NCBI RefSeq assembly: GCF_014699115.1
Contig: NZ_JACXAD010000022.1
Span: 1-64,000, forward strand
From: Hymenobacter montanus
GTDB lineage: Bacteria; Bacteroidota; Bacteroidia; Cytophagales; Hymenobacteraceae
Length of the DNA stretch: 64,000 nt
Direction of reading: 5' to 3'
The notes below the pieces were generated by a model. It was not told where the DNA came from. It ran no database searches and saw nothing but the letters and a program-made list of their open reading frames with translations. This document shows, in pieces, positions 15,985-24,014 of this stretch; positions within the stretch are counted from its first letter, which is position 1, and each line of letters begins with the position of its first letter. The position numbers and the translations under genes are program-made.

Positions 15985-18366
15985 ATGCTAGTAATTAAAC
16001 GCGACGGCCGTCGCGAATCCGTGAAGTTCGACAAAGTCACGGCCCGAATTGAAAAGCTCTGCTACGGCCTGCACATGGACTTCGTGTCGCCGATTGAAGT
16101 GGCGAAGAAGGTGATTGACGGCATCTACGACGGCGTGACCACCGTGGAGCTCGACAACCTCGCCGCCGAGACGGCCGCTTCGCTCACCACCAAGCACCCG
16201 GACTACGCCATCCTGGCGGCCCGCATCGCGGTGAGCAACCTGCACAAGGTGACGTCGAAGTCCTTCTCGAGCACCATGAAGCGGCTCTACACCTACGAAG
16301 ACCCCAAAAACGGCGACAACGCCTCGCTGCTGGCCAAGGACGTGTGGGAGGTCATTCACAAAAACGCGGCGACCCTGGACTCGGCCATTATCTACGACCG
16401 CGACTACAACTACGACTTCTTCGGGTTCAAGACCCTGGAGCGCAGCTACCTGCTCCGGTTGGAGGGCAAGGTGGTGGAGCGGCCCCAGCACATGCTGATG
16501 CGCGTGTCGGTGGGTATCCACAAAGACGACATCGACTCGGTCATCAAAACCTATAACCTGCTGAGCGAGCGCTGGTTCACCCACGCCACGCCCACGCTCT
16601 TCAACGCCGGCACGCCCAAGCCCCAGATGTCGAGCTGCTTCCTGCTCACGATGAAGGACGACTCCATCGAGGGCATTTACGACACCCTAAAGAACTGCGC
16701 GCTGATTTCGCAGTCGGCCGGCGGCATCGGCTTGTCGGTGAGTAACGTGCGGGCCACCGGCTCCTACATCAAGGGCACCAACGGCAACTCCAACGGCCTG
16801 GTGCCCATGCTGAAGGTGTTCAACGACACGGCCCGCTACGTGGACCAGGGGGGCGGCAAGCGCAAGGGCGCCTTCGCTATTTACCTGGAGCCCTGGCACG
16901 CCGACGTGTTCGAGTTCCTCGACCTGAAGAAGAACCACGGCAAGGAGGAAATGCGCGCCCGCGACCTGTTTTACGCCCTGTGGACGCCCGACCTGTTCAT
17001 GAAGCGCGTGGAAGCCAATGGCGACTGGACCCTGATGTGCCCCCACGAGTGCCCCGGCCTGGAAAACTCCTGGGGCCCCGAGTTCGAGAAGCTCTACACC
17101 AAGTACGAGAAGGAGGGCCGCGGCCGCCGCACCATCAAGGCGCAGGAACTCTGGTTTGCCATCCTGGAAAGCCAGACCGAGACCGGCACGCCCTACATGC
17201 TGTTTAAGGATGCGGCCAACGGCAAGTCGAACCAGCAAAACCTGGGCACGATTAAGTCGAGCAACCTGTGCACCGAGATTATTGAGTACACCGACGCCGA
17301 CGAAATCGCGGTCTGCAACCTGGCCTCGCTGGCCCTGCCCCGCTACCTCGTGACCGACAAGGCCGGCAACACCACCTTCGACCACCAGAAGCTGTACGAG
17401 GTGACCTACCAGGCCACCATCAACCTGAACAAGGTGATTGACGTGAACTACTACCCGGTGCCCGAGACGCAGCGCTCGAACTTCCGCCACCGCCCCATCG
17501 GGCTCGGCGTGCAGGGGCTGGCCGACACGTTTATTGCCCTGCGCATGCCCTTCGAGAGCGACGAAGCCTCGGGCCTGAACAAGGACATCTTCGAAACCAT
17601 CTACTTCGCCGCCATGACGGCCTCGAAGGACCTGGCCATTAAGGACGGGCCCTACGAAACCTTCGCCGGCTCGCCCCTGAGCCAGGGCAAGTTCCAGTTC
17701 GACCTCTGGGGCGTGACGCCCGACTCGGGCCGCTGGGACTGGGAAACCCTGCGTGCCGAGGTGGTGAAGCACGGGGCCCGCAACTCGCTGCTGGTGGCGC
17801 CCATGCCCACGGCCAGCACCGCCCAGATTCTGGGTAACAACGAGTCGTTCGAGCCCTACACGAGCAACATCTACGTGCGGCGTGTGCTCAGTGGGGAGTT
17901 CATGGTGGTGAACAAGCACCTGCTGAAGGACCTGGTGGCCCTGGGGTTGTGGAACGACCAGATGAAGCAGGAAATCATCGCGGCCAACGGCTCGGTGCAG
18001 GGCATTGCCCGCATCCCGCAGCACATCAAGGACCTGTACAAGACGGTGTGGGAGATCTCGCAGCGCCGCATCATCGACCAGGCCGCCGACCGCGGGGCCT
18101 ACATCTGCCAGAGCCAGAGCCTGAACCTGCACGTGCAAAACGTGAACTTCGGCAAGCTCACCAGCATGCACTTCCACGCCTGGAAGCGCGGCCTGAAAAC
18201 CGGCATGTACTACCTGCGCACCAAAGCCGCCGCCGACGCCATCAAGTTCACGGTGGAAAAGCAAGCCGCCGAAACCCTGGAGCCGCTGGCCCTGGTGGAG
18301 CAGAATCAGTCCGACATGGCCTGCTCGCTGGATAACCCGGAGGGCTGCGAGGTGTGCGGGTCGTAA
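15985..18366 (+). CDS. nrdA: ribonucleoside-diphosphate reductase, alpha (R1) subunit
   Basis: A 793-aa class Ia R1 subunit. An N-terminal ATP-cone starts MLVIKRDGRRESVKFDK. The barrel carries the active-site Cys429 in SNLCTEI, the GLGVQGLAD strand and APMPTASTAQILGNNESFEPY. The C-terminal redox pair is in CEVCGS. ATG at 15985 is chosen over the frame's first ATG at 15925, since the ATP-cone begins there. Partner nrdB is 11 kb upstream. A terminator follows at once, and a decayed copy of the last 110 bases lies at 20212-20319. Confidence 0.97.
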   Translation: MLVIKRDGRRESVKFDKVTARIEKLCYGLHMDFVSPIEVAKKVIDGIYDGVTTVELDNLAAETAASLTTKHPDYAILAARIAVSNLHKVTSKSFSSTMKRLYTYEDPKNGDNASLLAKDVWEVIHKNAATLDSAIIYDRDYNYDFFGFKTLERSYLLRLEGKVVERPQHMLMRVSVGIHKDDIDSVIKTYNLLSERWFTHATPTLFNAGTPKPQMSSCFLLTMKDDSIEGIYDTLKNCALISQSAGGIGLSVSNVRATGSYIKGTNGNSNGLVPMLKVFNDTARYVDQGGGKRKGAFAIYLEPWHADVFEFLDLKKNHGKEEMRARDLFYALWTPDLFMKRVEANGDWTLMCPHECPGLENSWGPEFEKLYTKYEKEGRGRRTIKAQELWFAILESQTETGTPYMLFKDAANGKSNQQNLGTIKSSNLCTEIIEYTDADEIAVCNLASLALPRYLVTDKAGNTTFDHQKLYEVTYQATINLNKVIDVNYYPVPETQRSNFRHRPIGLGVQGLADTFIALRMPFESDEASGLNKDIFETIYFAAMTASKDLAIKDGPYETFAGSPLSQGKFQFDLWGVTPDSGRWDWETLRAEVVKHGARNSLLVAPMPTASTAQILGNNESFEPYTSNIYVRRVLSGEFMVVNKHLLKDLVALGLWNDQMKQEIIAANGSVQGIARIPQHIKDLYKTVWEISQRRIIDQAADRGAYICQSQSLNLHVQNVNFGKLTSMHFHAWKRGLKTGMYYLRTKAAADAIKFTVEKQAAETLEPLALVEQNQSDMACSLDNPEGCEVCGS

Positions 18367-18391
18367 GAGTTATAAATCTTTGATATTATGG

Positions 18392-18418
18392 AAAAGGAGG
18401 CTATACTGGCCTCCTTTT
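18392..18418 (+). terminator. intrinsic terminator of nrdA
   Basis: A perfect 10-bp stem AAAAGGAGGC/GCCTCCTTTT with a 7-base loop and a T tail, 25 bases after the nrdA stop. Confidence 0.8.
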
Positions 18419-18434
18419 CTGATTTCTACTGCTA

Positions 18435-19265
18435 ATGGAATACCGAATTTATTGCGATGAATCTGTTAAGGATGGTAAGTTCTTTTCTAACTTTTACGGA
18501 GGGGTATTGGTCCGTTCCCGCGACTTACGGCGTGTAGAAAAGGCTATTAATGATGTCTGTGATAAACACCATTTTAATACCGAAATTAAATGGCAAAAAG
18601 TAACTGCAAACTATCTACAGAAATACATTTCCTTGATGGACACCTTCTTCGATCTGATGGAGGCTGATTTGTTGAAGGTTCGCATCATGTTCACCCAAAA
18701 TGCGAACCGGCCACTCAACCTATCAGATGAGCAGTTGCAGAACGAATACTTTATTTTATACTATCACTTTTTCCATCATGCCTTTGGGCTGCCTTATAGT
18801 AACCCGTCGGAGCGCCCGGTATATGTTAGGGCCTATTTTGATCAACTGCCAGACACGTTGCCTAAGAGACAAGCTTTCAAAGAATATATCAAAGGATTGC
18901 AAACGAAGCCTGATTTTCGTTTGGCCCATATCAAATTCCGTAAAGAAGACATCACTGAGGTGGATTCAAAAAGCCACCGACTTCTACAGTTCCTTGATGT
19001 TGTCCTCGGTAGCATGTCGTTTCGCCTGAATGATAAGCACCTCGAAAAACCTGAAGGTGCTCGAAATCGCGGCAAACGAACGATTGCAAAAGAAAAGCTT
19101 TACAGGCATATAAACAGCCGTATTCAACGCATGCTTCCCAATTTCAACTGTGGTTGCTCGACCGGATTGCGAGGCGGAATAGAGAACCGCTGGCTTCATG
19201 CTTATCGCCATTGGCTTTTCGTTCCGAAAGCTATGGAGGTGGATAACACGCAATACAAGAAATAG
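18435..19265 (+). CDS. DUF3800 domain protein
   Basis: A 276-aa protein starting MEYRIYCDESVKDGKFFSNF, the DUF3800 family start with its conserved Asp-Glu-Ser. Further acidic residues fit the family's RNase H-like fold: YFDQLPD and the SKSHRLLQFLDVVLGS segment near residue 185. DUF3800 proteins are often found in mobile or defence regions; their activity is not settled. The gene is AT-richer than nrdA and starts 17 bases after the nrdA terminator, in keeping with arrival by transfer at the nrdA 3' end. Confidence 0.8.
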   Translation: MEYRIYCDESVKDGKFFSNFYGGVLVRSRDLRRVEKAINDVCDKHHFNTEIKWQKVTANYLQKYISLMDTFFDLMEADLLKVRIMFTQNANRPLNLSDEQLQNEYFILYYHFFHHAFGLPYSNPSERPVYVRAYFDQLPDTLPKRQAFKEYIKGLQTKPDFRLAHIKFRKEDITEVDSKSHRLLQFLDVVLGSMSFRLNDKHLEKPEGARNRGKRTIAKEKLYRHINSRIQRMLPNFNCGCSTGLRGGIENRWLHAYRHWLFVPKAMEVDNTQYKK

Positions 19266-19577
19266 AAAAAGCTCCGTTCTCCCTACATAAACTTCCCAAG
19301 TGGAACTTGGGCGTTCGGGAGCTACAGAGCTTTTCTGACGCAAAGATGGGGAAGTGCTCGTAATTCCTTGCAAGAACTCTCGTAAAAACGTGTAAAAACG
19401 TATTCAGCCTACACTAAATTCTCTGCTTGTTAATGTATAACGTGTTAGAATGTAGATGATTATACTAATGTCTTGTGCGACTGAAGCTTTCGCATTACCC
19501 AGCCAGCCGCTTCTGCCCTGGGAACGACTGATTTGTTTTAGGTAGGCTGGACTTCAATCCTTATTCAACATGCGACG
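19266..19577. other. non-coding gap with a structured 3' region
   Basis: No gene is supported. Just after the DUF3800 stop, AAAAAGCTC...GAGCTTTT (19266-19336) encloses the hairpin CCCAAGTGGAACTTGGG. This may be the DUF3800 terminator. The remainder is AT-rich without further structure I can see. Confidence 0.4.
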
Positions 19578-19997
19578 ATGGCCGCAGGCGGTACCGCTCT
19601 AATCTGGCTGGTCTATGCAATGCTGTGCCTGCTGTTGCTTAGCACAGTCTTCGGTTGGCATCGCGCCAATACCCCAGTTGCTAAAGGCACATACCTTATT
19701 CTGTCTGTTCTCACTGGCAGCCTACTGGTAGGGCTTGGCTACCGCCAATATTCTCTTCATCACGAGGCCGAGGATAAATATATTGGAACATATCTATTGG
19801 TGCATTACCCCCACTGTCCAAAGTGTGTTCTATACTTAGCACCTGATAACCGCTACGAGGTTAGGGAAGGCCCTGTTGTCAAGGAAACCGGCCCTTGGCG
19901 CTACGAAAGCGGTGGTGACTACTGGATTGTGTATATCAACGAAAGTGGGCATCTTGGCAGTGGTAAGTACTCATATCGACTTACCAAAAAGCAGTAA
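19578..19997 (+). CDS. membrane protein with extracytoplasmic domain, 139 aa
   Basis: Two membrane segments (about residues 6-25 and 35-53) precede a roughly 80-aa domain with YPHCPKCVLYLAPDNRYEV and GPWRYESGGDYWIVYI. That pattern resembles lipocalin-like or META-type beta domains of Bacteroidota lipoproteins. The role is unknown. The gene is in the AT-richer accessory block between the two nrdA ends. Confidence 0.6.
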   Translation: MAAGGTALIWLVYAMLCLLLLSTVFGWHRANTPVAKGTYLILSVLTGSLLVGLGYRQYSLHHEAEDKYIGTYLLVHYPHCPKCVLYLAPDNRYEVREGPVVKETGPWRYESGGDYWIVYINESGHLGSGKYSYRLTKKQ

Positions 19998-20030
19998 CGG
20001 ATTCCGCGAGCGACAGCTACTGTGTCCAGT

Positions 20031-20080
20031 AGCCTAAGCTTCACTCGCCGCTCTTGCCCCAAGGCAGCTGTGGTGTTAGT
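20031..20080. repeat. intergenic repeat R1 (CTAAGCTTC family)
   Basis: AGCCTAAGCTTCACTCGCCG, a short stem and GGTGTTAGTG follow the 139-aa membrane protein gene. It is the most diverged of four similar elements. Confidence 0.45.
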
Positions 20081-20211
20081 GACATTAGTTCAAATGAAAA
20101 CGTCTATTGTTATAAATAACTAAATAACAAATAAAAACATTTTTAATTGTTCTGCTTTCTAAACTGGAAGCTAGTATATTTGACTAATGATGAGCTTAAA
20201 ATTATAGTAGT

Positions 20212-20319
20212 AAAGCAAGCTGCCGAAACCTTGGAGTCATGGCCCTGGTGGAGCAAAACCAAGCCGACATAAACTGCTCGCTGGATAATCCGGACGCCTA
20301 TGAGGCCTGCGGGTCGTAA
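20212..20319 (+). pseudogene. nrdA: decayed duplicate of the nrdA 3' end
   Basis: The 108 bases align with 18257-18366, the last 36 codons of nrdA, including the stop, with a one-base deletion near 20240 and many substitutions. The tail reads CSLDNPDAYEACGS in place of CSLDNPEGCEVCGS, so the first redox Cys is gone. No start codon or upstream nrdA sequence remains. It marks the far border of the block holding the DUF3800 and membrane-protein genes. Confidence 0.85.
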
Positions 20320-20387
20320 AGTTTTGCAGGGAGAGAATAGATCTCCCTTCGTTTCTGTCTTCTAAACCAATTTATACCTATACAATA

Positions 20388-22328
20388 ATGCCTATACCCA
20401 CACCAAAATGGAGCGACGGGCTCACAGGCCCGCACTTGCAGATGGCTGCTTACGAAGATGGCTCATACATGCGCGTCAAAGCTGGCCCTGGAACTGGAAA
20501 AACCTTTGCTTTAATGCGGCGCATTACGCGGCTTTTAGAAGAAGGCGTCGAGCCTGAGTCGATACTTACGGTCTCATTTACAAGAACTGCGGCAAATGAC
20601 TTGGTTAAGCAACTGGAGCGACTTGGTGCCCCTGGAGCTGACAAGGTTCATGCTATGACATTGCACAGCCTTGCTTTTAGAATTTTGTCTGCTGAAGGCG
20701 TTTTAGAAGACTTAGGTCGGCACTCACGTAGCCTTATGGAGTTTGAAAAGAATTGCATGGTGTATGACTTGGTAACTCCAGAGGCTAACGTTACTGCTAC
20801 AAGGGACCTATTGATGGCATTTGAAACCTATTGGGCAACATTGCAGCATCAGGTTCCAGGATATTCTCATAATCCGCTAGAGCAGGACTTTGAGCGCCGC
20901 CTTTTACAGTGGTTAACTAACCATCGTGGAATGCTAGTTGATGAGCTAATCGTGTTGATGATAAAGCATCTCCAAGACAATCCGCTTGCAGCAGCACATA
21001 TAGGGTACAAGCATATCCTAGTGGACGAGTATCAAGACCTGAATAGAGCTGACCAGATGCTTATTGATTTGCTAGCTAAATCGAATAATCTGACAGTCAT
21101 AGGCGACGATGACCAGTCTATTTACAGCTTTCGACATGCTCAGCCGGAGGGAATTATTTCCTTTCATACGACACACGCCCCTACTCTTGATATAGAGCTT
21201 CTCACTTGTCGTCGGTGCCCGAAGAAGGTTGTTGAGTTTGCTAACCATCTAATTTTGAATAATGAAGGCCGGTTTAACCCTTCGGCGGTTCTGTTGCCTT
21301 TTGCTTCAAACCCCGAAGGCAACGTGTCGATTGTTCAGCACGAGTCGGTTGTCGATGAAGCGCGCAACATTGCTGATTACATTAAATGGCAGATTAGCAT
21401 GAATGAAGTGCCAGCTGGTCAAATACTTGTTCTGGCTGCCCGAAAGCAAATAGGGCTAGCAATTCGCAGTGCTCTTGTCGCCAATCATATTCCTGCGCAA
21501 AGTTTCTTCAATGAGGATTGTCTTGAACAGCGGGCTGCTCAAGAAGGAATATGTGTTCTCAATCTTTTAATTAATGAAGAGGATAAAATAGCCCTTAGAG
21601 CTTGGCTAAGTTTTGATAAGGATAATAAGAGAGTTAAGCAGTACGCTGCTCTAGATACCACGGCGAAAACGCTCAGAGTCTCAATATTTGAGTGTCTGGA
21701 GATGGCGGCTAATGGAACAATTACGTTACCAGTCGCATGTAGAGACTTGCTAGGCCGCTACCAAGAAGTGGCTCGGAAGGTGGGCGCTTGTCAAGGTAGA
21801 ACGCTAACACAAATCATAGATATCTGCTGGCCGGCCGGAAATGCAGATTGCTTTGATGTTAGAAGAGTCGCCTTACGCATCGCGGCAGACCAAGATGAAC
21901 TACCTAAGTTCCATCGAGAACTACTTTTTGCCATTACACAGCCAATTATGCCTAGCGAAGATGACGGCATAGTCAGAATTATGAGCTTGTATAAGTCCAA
22001 AGGCTTGACTTCAAAATGCGCAATTGTAGTTGGCTGCAACGCTGGAATTCTTCCGAGAATTCGGCAAAGCGAAACGCAACTTGAGCAGGCATTTTCAATT
22101 GAAGAGCAACGTAGGCTTTTCTATGTTGCAATAACTAGAACCACTGACACACTGGTCATAAGTTCTGCGGCATTAATGCCCATGCAAGAAGCAAGACGAG
22201 GAGGCGTTGAATTTAACAGGACCGATGGAAATATAGCCTTACTTAGAATGAGCCCATTTATTCGGCAATTGGGACCTAATGCTCACGTACAAGCGGCACA
22301 AGAGTGGCGTGAAGCAATAGGTTTCTAA
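20388..22328 (+). CDS. UvrD/Rep-family DNA helicase
   Basis: A 646-aa superfamily 1A helicase, expected to move 3'-5' on DNA. The motifs run in order: Q motif GPHLQMAAY, Walker A GPGTGKT (residues 33-39), Ia SFTRTAAND, II VDEYQDLN, III GDDDQSIYSFRHA, V SLYKSKGLTSKCA and VI LFYVAITRTTDTL. It is about 80-100 aa shorter than UvrD/PcrA and lacks their C-terminal RNAP/UvrB-binding tail. It is AT-richer than core genes and stands directly after the nrdA-tail duplicate, so it is probably acquired. Standalone short UvrD helicases occur in several defence systems, but no partner nuclease is seen here. Confidence 0.9.
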   Translation: MPIPTPKWSDGLTGPHLQMAAYEDGSYMRVKAGPGTGKTFALMRRITRLLEEGVEPESILTVSFTRTAANDLVKQLERLGAPGADKVHAMTLHSLAFRILSAEGVLEDLGRHSRSLMEFEKNCMVYDLVTPEANVTATRDLLMAFETYWATLQHQVPGYSHNPLEQDFERRLLQWLTNHRGMLVDELIVLMIKHLQDNPLAAAHIGYKHILVDEYQDLNRADQMLIDLLAKSNNLTVIGDDDQSIYSFRHAQPEGIISFHTTHAPTLDIELLTCRRCPKKVVEFANHLILNNEGRFNPSAVLLPFASNPEGNVSIVQHESVVDEARNIADYIKWQISMNEVPAGQILVLAARKQIGLAIRSALVANHIPAQSFFNEDCLEQRAAQEGICVLNLLINEEDKIALRAWLSFDKDNKRVKQYAALDTTAKTLRVSIFECLEMAANGTITLPVACRDLLGRYQEVARKVGACQGRTLTQIIDICWPAGNADCFDVRRVALRIAADQDELPKFHRELLFAITQPIMPSEDDGIVRIMSLYKSKGLTSKCAIVVGCNAGILPRIRQSETQLEQAFSIEEQRRLFYVAITRTTDTLVISSAALMPMQEARRGGVEFNRTDGNIALLRMSPFIRQLGPNAHVQAAQEWREAIGF

Positions 22329-22337
22329 GGCGAGTAT

Positions 22338-22392
22338 CTTAAGCTTCACCAGCCGCTGCGACCCCGGGGCGGCTGGTTCGGCGTTGGGGTAG
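22338..22392. repeat. intergenic repeat R2 (CTAAGCTTC family)
   Basis: TTAAGCTTCACCAGCCGCTGC...GGCGGCTGGTTCGGCGTTGGGG, 10 bases after the helicase stop. It is closest to R4. Confidence 0.6.
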
Positions 22393-22419
22393 CTTGCTGC
22401 TCTTTCTCGTACTTTGGCT

Positions 22420-22773
22420 ATGGGCTTCTTCAATGCTCTCAACGTTCCCATCCAGTGTTTGCACTGTGGACAGGAATACGCGGGGCGAATCCAGTTCAAA
22501 TTCGGGGCTACTCGGCAGCTGGAGTATCAGTTAGGCGATACCCTGGCGTGGGGCTACAACGAGGAAGGCAAGCCGCACTTACCGCGGGTGAAAGTGCACG
22601 GGATTCTGGAGAACGACGAGTGCCCAAAATGCGGCGTTGTCCTTGAGCAGCAAAAGGACGGCGAGTATGACATCCTAGTGGAGAACGATGTACTTAAGTC
22701 CTATTCACTGATGATTACTTACGCTGATTACTCTGCGGACCTTGCAACGGAGGGATGCTACGCGATTCTTTAG
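22420..22773 (+). CDS. zinc-ribbon protein, 117 aa
   Basis: Two CxxC pairs, CLHC near residue 13 and CPKC near residue 71, can form one zinc site. Between and after them is a beta-rich segment with no membrane part. ATG at 22420 is preferred to the TTG at 22414. No known family beyond the zinc ribbon. It sits between repeats R2 and R3, like a cassette. Confidence 0.65.
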   Translation: MGFFNALNVPIQCLHCGQEYAGRIQFKFGATRQLEYQLGDTLAWGYNEEGKPHLPRVKVHGILENDECPKCGVVLEQQKDGEYDILVENDVLKSYSLMITYADYSADLATEGCYAIL

Positions 22774-22779
22774 CGTATC

Positions 22780-22820
22780 ACTAAGCTGCCGCCGCCTCGG
22801 GGCCGGGGTGGTGTTGAGGC
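22780..22820. repeat. intergenic repeat R3 (CTAAGC family)
   Basis: ACTAAGCTGCCGCCGCCTCGGGGCCGGGGTGGTGTTGAGGC follows the zinc-ribbon gene. It keeps CTAAGC, the GC-rich hairpin and the GTTGAGG end. Confidence 0.45.
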
Positions 22821-22847
22821 CGACGGGGCCGGGTGTAACTTAGCTGC

Positions 22848-23093
22848 ATGGAAACGCCTCGCTCCGCTGCCCACCCGCGCATTACCATCGACCCGAACAT
22901 TTGCCACGGGCAGCCCACGGTGCGCGGCCTGCGCTACCCCGTGCAAAACGTGCTCGAATATCTGGCCTCCGGCATGACGGAGGCCGAAATCCTGGCCGAC
23001 TACCCTGATTTGGAGGCCGAGGACCTGCGCGCCTGCCAGGCCTACGCGGCTGATATACTGCAAGTGCGGTCCATCTTCCGGCTAGCCTCGTGA
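22848..23093 (+). CDS. DUF433 antitoxin
   Basis: An 81-aa DUF433 protein with HPRITIDPNICHGQPTVRG and the MTEAEILADYPDLEAEDLRAC helix-turn-helix. DUF433 proteins are VapB-like antitoxins paired with PIN-like toxins. It overlaps the next gene by 4 bases, as toxin-antitoxin pairs do, so the two are translated together. Confidence 0.9.
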   Translation: METPRSAAHPRITIDPNICHGQPTVRGLRYPVQNVLEYLASGMTEAEILADYPDLEAEDLRACQAYAADILQVRSIFRLAS

Positions 23094-23464
23094 GCACCGC
23101 CGAGCCGTTGCGGTTTCTGGTCGATGCGCAACTGCCGAAGCGGTTGGCCGATTTTCTGGCCTTTCATACCGGCTGCGGCTGCCTGCACACCCTCGACCTG
23201 CCCGCGGCCAACCGAACGCAGGACGGGAGCATCAGCCAGCTCTCGATGGCGGAGCAACGCATCGTCATCACCAAAGACGCCGACTTTGTGAACAGCTTTC
23301 TGCTCCACGGCCAGCCGTATAAGCTGCTGCTCGTGTCGACGGGCAACATCGGCACGAATGATTTATTGGAGCTTTTTCGGGATTTCCTGCCGCAAATTCT
23401 GAAGCTGTTCGCGCATCATTCATACCTGGAGCTGTCGCGCACGCTGCTGGTGGCGCACCGGTAA
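23090..23464 (+). CDS. DUF5615 PIN-like toxin
   Basis: A 124-aa PIN-like protein starting at GTG 23090 inside the antitoxin stop. It has FLVDAQLPKRLADFL with the first acidic residue and VITKDADFVN with the second, which form the family's Mg2+ site for RNA cleavage. Complete length for DUF5615. The partner is the DUF433 gene upstream. Confidence 0.88.
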   Translation: MSTAEPLRFLVDAQLPKRLADFLAFHTGCGCLHTLDLPAANRTQDGSISQLSMAEQRIVITKDADFVNSFLLHGQPYKLLLVSTGNIGTNDLLELFRDFLPQILKLFAHHSYLELSRTLLVAHR

Positions 23465-23472
23465 GCAGAAAC

Positions 23473-23530
23473 ACTAAGCTTCCCCAGCCGCTGCCGCCCT
23501 CGGTAGCGGCTGGTTGGCGGGTGGGGCGAT
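23473..23530. repeat. intergenic repeat R4 (CTAAGCTTC family)
   Basis: CTAAGCTTCCCCAGCCGCTGC...GTAGCGGCTGGTTGGCGGGTGGGG follows the toxin gene. It is nearly the same in plan as R2. Confidence 0.6.
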
Positions 23531-23750
23531 GGCTACCAGATGGCGCGGGGCTATGCCCCGTGCCGACTGGCAGTGGGTCTCTGGCCCGCAGGCGTTCGCG
23601 CCGTTAGGGGAATTTTGCGTTGATATCGTTCAACAAGCGCAGGGTGGAAGCATGCTGTTAAGCACTCAGCCATAAGTACCCGTAGTCTCTTGAACAGTCA
23701 TGATTCGACCAGCTCAGCATGACCGTGCTTTTCTCTATGCTTACTTCTGT

Positions 23751-23801
23751 ACAACTACTTCGTCGGCACGAGGCAGAGCCTCGCGCCGACGAAGTAGTTG
23801 T
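23751..23801. repeat. large inverted repeat (24-bp stem)
   Basis: ACAACTACTTCGTCGGCACGAGGC and its complement, with one mismatch and a 3-base AGA loop. It lies 3' of TTCGACCAGCTCAGCATGACCG, a phrase that recurs at 28263-28283. It is probably an interspersed hairpin element that broke the Crp-like remnant next to it. Confidence 0.75.
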
Positions 23802-23825
23802 GTTTGGTGTGGGCGCAATTCGTTG

Positions 23826-24014
23826 AGCCAGCAGACGCCGAACTTTTCGTGCAGGCCGCCGTGGCCGTGCTCGACTACGCGCGCCAGCAGGAACTGCTAG
23901 CCGCGGGTGCCGGCCCGGAAGCGTTACTTTCGATTGTTGCTGCAGCGCATGGCTGCGGACCTAGCCAATGCCGAACAATTACAGGACGCGCAGCCGCCGC
24001 GATACCGACGTTAA
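23826..24014 (+). pseudogene. Crp/Fnr-family regulator fragment
   Basis: The translated pieces VQAAVAVLDYARQQELLA and, one frame on, RVPARKRYFRLLLQRMAAD match the middle of the intact Crp/Fnr gene at 27020 (AVLDYARQEELLARVPALERYFRLVLQRV). The cNMP-domain start and the helix-turn-helix are missing, and a frameshift lies near 23905. It ends at a TAA inside the 3' end of the convergent lipoprotein gene. Confidence 0.75.
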
